Source of the DNA: Polyodon spathula | Taxonomy: Eukaryota > Chordata > Actinopteri > Acipenseriformes > Polyodontidae | Length of the DNA stretch: 64,000 nucleotides | Assembly: GCF_017654505.1 (NCBI RefSeq) | Contig: NC_054538.1 | Coordinates: 23,712,283-23,776,282, forward strand | Direction of reading: 5' to 3' | Shown here: positions 58,191 through 64,000 of the stretch, one piece after another | Layout: each line of letters starts with the position of its first letter | Position numbering within the stretch: the stretch's first letter is position 1 | Notes under the pieces: model-generated | The model's database searches: none | Seen by the model: only the letters and a program-made list of their open reading frames with translations | What the model was told of the DNA's origin: nothing | Made by a program: the position numbers and the translations under genes

Positions 58191-61100
58191 TAATATATAA
58201 TGTGTGAATATTTGTTATTTCATTTTTGTTATTTTTCACCTCCCATAGTGTTCAACATTTAACTATACTTGTGCCAAAATTGTCTGGTTTTACTATACTA
58301 TTGGTACCATTATACTATCCTATTTTGGCAAATATAAACTCTTTATATTTGTTTTGGAAATAATACAATGTAGTTCTCAAATATTGAACATTTCTCTTCT
58401 CTTTTGCATACTTGCATTGTGTCTTTCTAGATATGCACCTCCAGATTCTGACAGATACTTTTAGAAAACTGGGTGCAATTTCTGCTCTGGATCAAAAAGC
58501 TATAATGCTCTGTGACTGCCCGCCTATGTGGATAACTATCGAAAAACTAGTAGAAATGAACTAAAACACAAGTCTGGGAAGTCTGAAAAAAGTATGGAAT
58601 TTTTATGTTGAAAAAGTGTATGAACTCTATTTTCTATACCCTCAAAGCTAATAAATCACAGCAGTTTGATAAAAGCAAAAAAAAAAAAAAAAACCTGAAA
58701 TTTGAAGCTGTTGGTTACCTCGCAAGCAACAGTCAGTCACCACCACCCAGAAAAATGTTTGTACCTCTTCAAATAGCAAACAAAAATCAGCTGCAGAGCA
58801 TCATCAGTACATCATCAGAAACAGCGTTCTAATAACTAGAAATAAAACTAAAAATAAAATTTTAAATTGCTGTCCAAACTATGGTTAAATATCAATAAAA
58901 TCTATTGCTTTCTATTTTTATTTAAGCATCGTACAATGATTGCTCACATGCAGGATTTAAATATATACCTATAAATAACATTTTTGTTTCTATAAGAAAG
59001 GGTTAATGCTAATCCCTCAATAACAGGGTTGTATTTCTTTGTTGTGTGAATATGCAATGCTTAAATACTGTATGCGTAAATATAGATATTGTAGGAATAC
59101 TTAAGAGCCTCTTTGTGATGTTGAAAAAATGTACGGACTGTAGAGCAACCATAGTTTATGTAAAGTAGTAGTAGTATTACTAGTATTAACTTTTCTTAAT
59201 AAGGCCTGTTTTTTAATGTGGCTATTGGATTGATTGTCAGCTGTATATAGGCTGACGTTATTTTGAGAAAGTGATGAGATTTAGTGCCAGTCATTTTTCC
59301 AAATGAATAAATCCACTAAACCAGCTTTGTGTCTCTTTATCTGTCTTTCAATAAGCCTGATATAATTTATGTATTGAATTGCTCCCTGTACTCTCAGTGA
59401 TGTTGGCTCATATTTTCTATTCTTTTTTAGGCTGGCGCTATATTTTTGTAATAGCATCTTTATAGTGCAAAGTGTTTATTTTCCGGTAATTCTTTTGTTT
59501 TCTGACAACTCTTGTAAAGCCCAAGTGGTTTATCAATGTCGCTAGAGCCCCAAGATGGTGTCTTAAATATACTATTTTGGTGTATTACTACTGAAAGTGA
59601 ATGAGTGGTCATCTTAGATTGATAAGCAAACTTTCTTTAAATAATTTATCTGTAAGAAATGTTTCTGGGTATTAAGGAAAAAATATTTTAAAAGCTTTGT
59701 AGAGGATCCAAACCAGATGATAAAAAAAGATGAAACAAGAAAACAACCAAAATAAGAACAGCTGCAGTGCCTGTATCACCAATATAGATAAGAAAGGCTT
59801 TCCAATTCCAGTACAATCAGTAGTGGCAAAAAGAGGTCCCTGTTTATCAAAGCTTTACCACAGTGTTAAAAAAGTGAAACAATTCAAAAGTACAACAAAG
59901 CTGTTGCAAACTCTCTCGTAGGTAAGGGAGGAAAATCTACTGAGCACAGAACACCTCCTCGCTGGCTGGGCCATATCATCAGGGTTCTGTTACTTTACAT
60001 AATTTGTTGATTAAAACTTAAAAGTTTTATGCCACAGTATTTATTTAAATTATTTAACAAATGCATTTTAGGAAAGGTTAATGTATTGTGTCAAAGAACA
60101 GGGACATTGGTCCTCATAAGACACCTCTTTGATAAAATGAGGAGAATTTATTAAAAGTAAAGATGAACCAAAAGACCACTTGAATTGTATAACCCAGTAA
60201 AGTGTGTTCCTGTCACTTAGTTAGTTGTTGAATTGTGCAATACTGTATAGTACCAGTAACATGTTATGAAGAATACAGCCTTAAAACATCTGACTGCTGG
60301 TATATAAAAAGCTATGGTTTTATGACAGCTACATGTGAGTTTTTGATAGATTGTGGTGAGTCCACAAGGGAATTAACACATGCATAGTATTGAGCGAATG
60401 TGACAAGAACCTGTTGTGTGGCTCTCTTTTCATACATTATAAAGAAATACAATACAATAAACTGGAAAAACTGTCAGTCTCACCCTTTGTTCCTGGTATT
60501 AGGTGCCCAAGACAATCTCAGAAAATAAAAGATTTTGTTTCTTTTATAATCATTTAGAAATTCTTTTGAACTAGATGTGACAGGCAGGCTGCTTTTCATA
60601 TCGAAAGATCACATTAGTCGCAAACTGTGTGAGACATGCTGCTAGTACCATAGTGCACTACTGTTGTGCAATGAGATAACTGAAACCCTTTGAATTGTAA
60701 CCAATATAAACATACTCCGACTATATGATCTTAAAGAGTTTTCATACCTGTGAGTGGTAGGGAACAATTTGATTGAACAATATTTACAAGTATTAAAGGC
60801 AGTCGTCTGAGAGATTTGTTCATTCAGGAACCAGAGAGCATGAGCTGGCTCCTTGAGTAAATCTACAGTTCTTTACGGGCCCCCTTGGTCACAAGGAGTA
60901 TCTGTAGTCCTTTGGCCCCTGGTCACAGAGACAAAATAAAGCAACGTCTATACAACTGTGACTTTGGGAAACAGGGATAATGTTATTATCTTTAAACAAA
61001 GTGGGTTTCTGTCATGGAAGAAATTGCTTACTGTGTGCTTGTAGGGTACATGTTTATGTGACAAGCACTGCAATTCTGCAGATATTCATTACAATACAAG

Positions 61101-61631
61101 ACTATTCTGAAAGGTTTATATAGTTTTTTTTTTTTTTTTTTTTAATAGAGCACACTTCAAAACATCTGCAATAAACAATTTCAAGTTTAGTATTCTGGAG
61201 AGACAATGGCACCCAGTCTAGCAGAAAGGAGTGTTTGAAAGTTTACACAGATTTTCTGGATATGTTTACTTAGCTGTAGAGGAAATTAGGCCAGTACCTT
61301 AGGGAAGACAAATCAAAGCGAACATATTAGAGGGACTAAAGCTGTTGACCTTGAAGTATAGATTCCTGTCACTCATGCTAGCACCTTATTTCCTCCAGTC
61401 AGTGAAAAAACTTGCTATTCATGTATGAAGCAAACAAGGATTGCTGAGCAAAAATCATTGTCTGCATCTACAAATAAATAATAATAATTACAACAATAAT
61501 ACACACCAAACTGTACATAATAAATAAGACTGTAATTCCATTGAGGGTTTCTGGTGACATATAATATGGAAATTATATCAATGTCTCTAGAAACCTGAGA
61601 TGCAGTTCCAGTACAACCTTATGGTCTAGAC
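58191..61631. other. EYS intron, no gene
   Basis: Unique-looking AT-rich sequence. At 60830-60960 a block with ggcccccttggtcaca, cccctggtcacagagac and aataaagcaa looks like a fragment of an LTR promoter/poly(A) region, but no borders are visible. T tract at 61122-61143. Confidence 0.45.
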
Positions 61632-62425
61632 CAATGGTTTCCAACCTGTGGAAACTGCTTGTGTTCACTGTTCAGGAAAAAAAAAATCGAGCCTTTTCGC
61701 TCCTCATAAAAGTAATGCACTGCACTGAATATTCTAACGGTTAGAATGGCTAAATTAAAACAAACAAAGAAAAAAAGAATCATTAAAACCAGTTGTAGTA
61801 CTTTTCATTTTCAGCAATATAAAATATGTGCTACAGTGTTGCCAGGGATATAGGAATATCCCTATTTCCATATTATACGTTTTTAGAGAGGTTAGCTGCA
61901 TATAGTAGCAGAAGTTCATGTGAAAGAAAAAGAGGCTATATTTGTTGCTTGACTTGTGAACTGTACCGTGCATGGATTAATTTGCTTCACGAGGTGATGG
62001 TTGTGGTGACCAGCCCTGGTATTTATATTTACTGGATCCAAGGACAACCCATGCCTAGTGCATTATTTGTCAGGAGGTTTTCTCAAACAAAACTCTTAAT
62101 CCTGTAAAGTTGAGATGACATTTATCTACAAAGCATTCAGAATGTGAAAAAAAAAATTAACAAAAGAAAATTAATTTTGCCACCAGCAACTTTCAATGAG
62201 TAAAATGACAACATTCCTTGATGAACTGGTAACAAAGATTCAAGCCCAGGAATCTAATCAAGTCAGGTACGTTATATAAATACTTCACTTTCTACATGTA
62301 CATTTACATATACACATACAAATTAGTTTCAAAATGCTTTTGTGAAAAAATGCATGGCAAGTGGTTTGTGGGAAAAATCCTAACACCAAGGTGGTCCCTA
62401 CATTGAAAAAGGTTGGGAACCACTG
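61632..62425. mobile_element. Non-autonomous hAT-like element
   Basis: The left end CAATGGTTTCCAACCTGTGG and the inverted right end CAGTGGTTCCCAACCTTTTT match at 15 of the first 16 positions. Length 794 bp, no transposase. The left flank gtctagac fits the nTCTAGAn target preference of hAT elements, but the right flank gtgtaaca matches it poorly. Confidence 0.7.
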
Positions 62426-63059
62426 GTGTAACAGTCTTGTTTCTGTTTCATTATTCCCACAAAGACCAATTTCTCTGCAAGAAACATGAAACACATTTTT
62501 ACTACGCCACTCGAAAATGCGCACATAATGCACTAGATGACTATTAATAAAAGTGTAAACTGGGCACTGATCTGGTAGTGGTTTCTCACATCCATTGCTG
62601 CCACTCACATGAATGGGGCAAGTTATCTTGAAGGTCTTATCTTTGTGGTAGGATGTTCTGGCTTGTCTTCCCTTAGACCAACATACACTTGAATGGCAGT
62701 TCAATTTCCTTTTATGTAATTTGTTAAAGTTCAGAGATGATCAATAATTACCCATGTGTCAGAGTACATGCATGATAAAAACTGATATAATCTCCTTTTT
62801 AACTTGAGACCATCTGATACAAGCTTTTACAAAGCAGTGCACTGTGATAATGTCAGCTTTTCACAGAAGCCCATACCAAGGCACCTTGGTAAGAGAAATA
62901 AACATCACCATTATCTTAACTAATGTATTCCTCTCCTTGTTTAGATTGGGTCACATCTTGGTGATTTTTTGAAAATGGAAATTTTTTTAAACCATGTGAA
63001 CTTAAAGGACTTTCAAATATGTCTTCTCTCTAAATTCAGCCATCATATCAGATTGCCCC
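62426..63059. other. EYS intron, nothing recognised
   Basis: Unique-looking AT-rich sequence. Confidence 0.55.
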
Positions 63060-63860
63060 CCGACAGTCATTTTGGAGGTTTTTGGTTTTAATATGTAATT
63101 TTCTCCACTCGTGTAACTCATATGAGGCTCCCCGTTCATGTACCTATCTGTCTGTATGTATTAAATATTCTCACAAAGCATGAAACGTGGGAGTGCAGAA
63201 GTAAAGGAGATACATTACATTGTACCTAAAAGTCCCAAGAGCAGTAACATTGACGGCCACACAGAAAACAATTGTATTTTGATTATACAGAACAGTATCC
63301 TATTTTATGATTTTTTATTTACCAGTCTGCAATGTGTTTGGCTATAATTAGATTAGTCTCTAGCCTGTGTAAATGACTGACAGTCTATTGTTTTGCAATC
63401 AGCCTTTTCAAAGGCTCGAACCTGCTTGCCAGGTGTGCTTTTTTGGTCCATCAATCAGCATCAGGACTAGTGAAAAAAACGCAACAAAATATGGAGCTGA
63501 CAGGTGGCCTGTTTAGGTGTTTTAAAATGTATTGGACCTAGCAGCCATCAACTCCTGGGTACTTTAGAAAGAATGCACAGAGAAGAAGGTACGAAGGAGA
63601 GAATATGTTTTACAGTTAGCACAGGAACTTCACAAGAAGCATTTGGAACAGAGGGAGACTGCCAAGCGTGTACCCACAGCTAAAGCTGGCAACTCCGCGA
63701 AGAGCCGCAAGAGATGCCAATGCCAGGTTGGCAAGTGTAATAAAAATAAAACTTCAGACAGCTGTGCCCTGTGCAGAAAGGCAGCATTGAGAAGCACATT
63801 ATCTGTGTTGATTGTGAACAGCCTTAGGCTTAGGTAAAGGAATACCCTTTATAAAAAAAT
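63060..63860 (+). mobile_element. Deleted piggyBac-like element, copy 2 (plus)
   Basis: Aligns with the reverse complement of 34837-35945 through the 5' non-coding part (gttcatgtacctatctg, tattaaatattctcacaaag, ggccacacagaaaa) and into the transposase C-terminus at 63500-63832. The coding part has lost the GVDVLDQ block. Frame remnants are WT*QPSTPGYF, then NMFYS, then ELHKKHLEQRETAKRV in another frame. Confidence 0.65.
63630..63837 (+). pseudogene. piggyBac-like transposase zinc-binding tail
   Basis: Frame EQRETAKRVPTAKAGNSAKS, then KRCQCQVGKCNKNKTSDSCALCRKAAL, is the Cys-rich C-terminal domain typical of piggyBac transposases (spacing Cys-x-Cys-x4-Cys...Cys-x2-Cys). The final His/Cys pair is displaced by a frameshift: the sequence encoding 'vcvDCEQP' persists in the next frame. 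Confidence 0.65.
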
Positions 63861-63960
63861 AATAATAATTCTTGTTGTGATCCTGTGCTTCTGTAAAAAG
63901 TGTTCTTCTAAGTTTATTTACTGCACTGTTCAGTTGCTTTTGCACATCTGATAAAACCGA

Positions 63961-63964
<4 letters not shown>

Positions 63965-64000
<36 letters not shown>
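63965..64000. repeat. (TG)n microsatellite at window edge
   Basis: TG run turning into tatata at the last bases; truncated by the window end. Confidence 0.95.

Noticed and set aside
60830..60960. LTR promoter/poly(A) fragment
   Set aside because: Only suggestive short motifs; no TG/CA borders, primer site or second copy, so it was not called as a separate element.

Overview
The window is intronic and exonic sequence of a vertebrate nuclear genome, most likely a ray-finned fish. It is AT-rich and carries many long (TA)n and (TG/CA)n arrays. Its transposon mix is typical of fish: Tc1-like, piggyBac-like and hAT-like DNA elements, a restriction-endonuclease LINE, a CR1-like LINE tail, gypsy-type LTRs and tRNA-derived SINEs. 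The SINE and LTR types remind me of sturgeon or paddlefish genomes, but that placement is inference from memory and was not tested.

The only host gene I can support is EYS (eyes shut homolog), on the + strand. Five exons are visible: 6005-6096, 13100-13250, 15664-15776, 24960-25210 and 50289-50462. All have AG/GT splice borders, and their phases join into one continuous reading frame. They encode the end of a laminin-G domain, a Thr/Pro-rich linker, one EGF-like domain and the start of the next laminin-G domain of this large photoreceptor extracellular-matrix protein. The gene enters from the left and leaves to the right. Its introns here are about 7.0, 2.4, 9.2 and 25 kb, plus at least 6.0 kb and 13.5 kb at the two edges.

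The rest is intron filled with repeats. Layout: 1-6 kb holds a solo LTR, a telomere-like MITE and a minus-strand LTR element with primer-binding site and gag zinc knuckle. 6-13 kb holds two SINEs, two solo LTRs and several TA arrays. 17-18 kb holds an L1/Tx1-like LINE remnant. 18.4-18.9 kb is a foldback element. 19.3-21.4 kb is an LTR element with a proline-rich gag-like ORF. 21.5-34 kb is mostly quiet intron. 34.8-35.9 kb is a deleted piggyBac copy. 36.6-41.2 kb holds two Tc1 elements around a TA-cored palindrome and a duplicated segment. 42.2-45.8 kb is a HERO/R2-type LINE. 49.5 kb is a solo LTR. 52.3 kb is a MITE. 53.6-56.3 kb holds two abutting Tc1 elements. 57.8-58.2 kb is a CR1-like tail. 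61.6-62.4 kb is a hAT-like element. 63-63.9 kb is a second piggyBac copy, in the opposite orientation to the first. No element appears intact, and most elements with recognisable coding remnants lie antisense to EYS.

The most unusual items are the gag-like element family with an N-terminal zinc knuckle, the 36-bp perfect inverted repeat around a (TA)n core with a third copy 3 kb away, and the repeated placement of TA/TG arrays at transposon ends. I found no CRISPR array, operon, rRNA or intact RNA gene.
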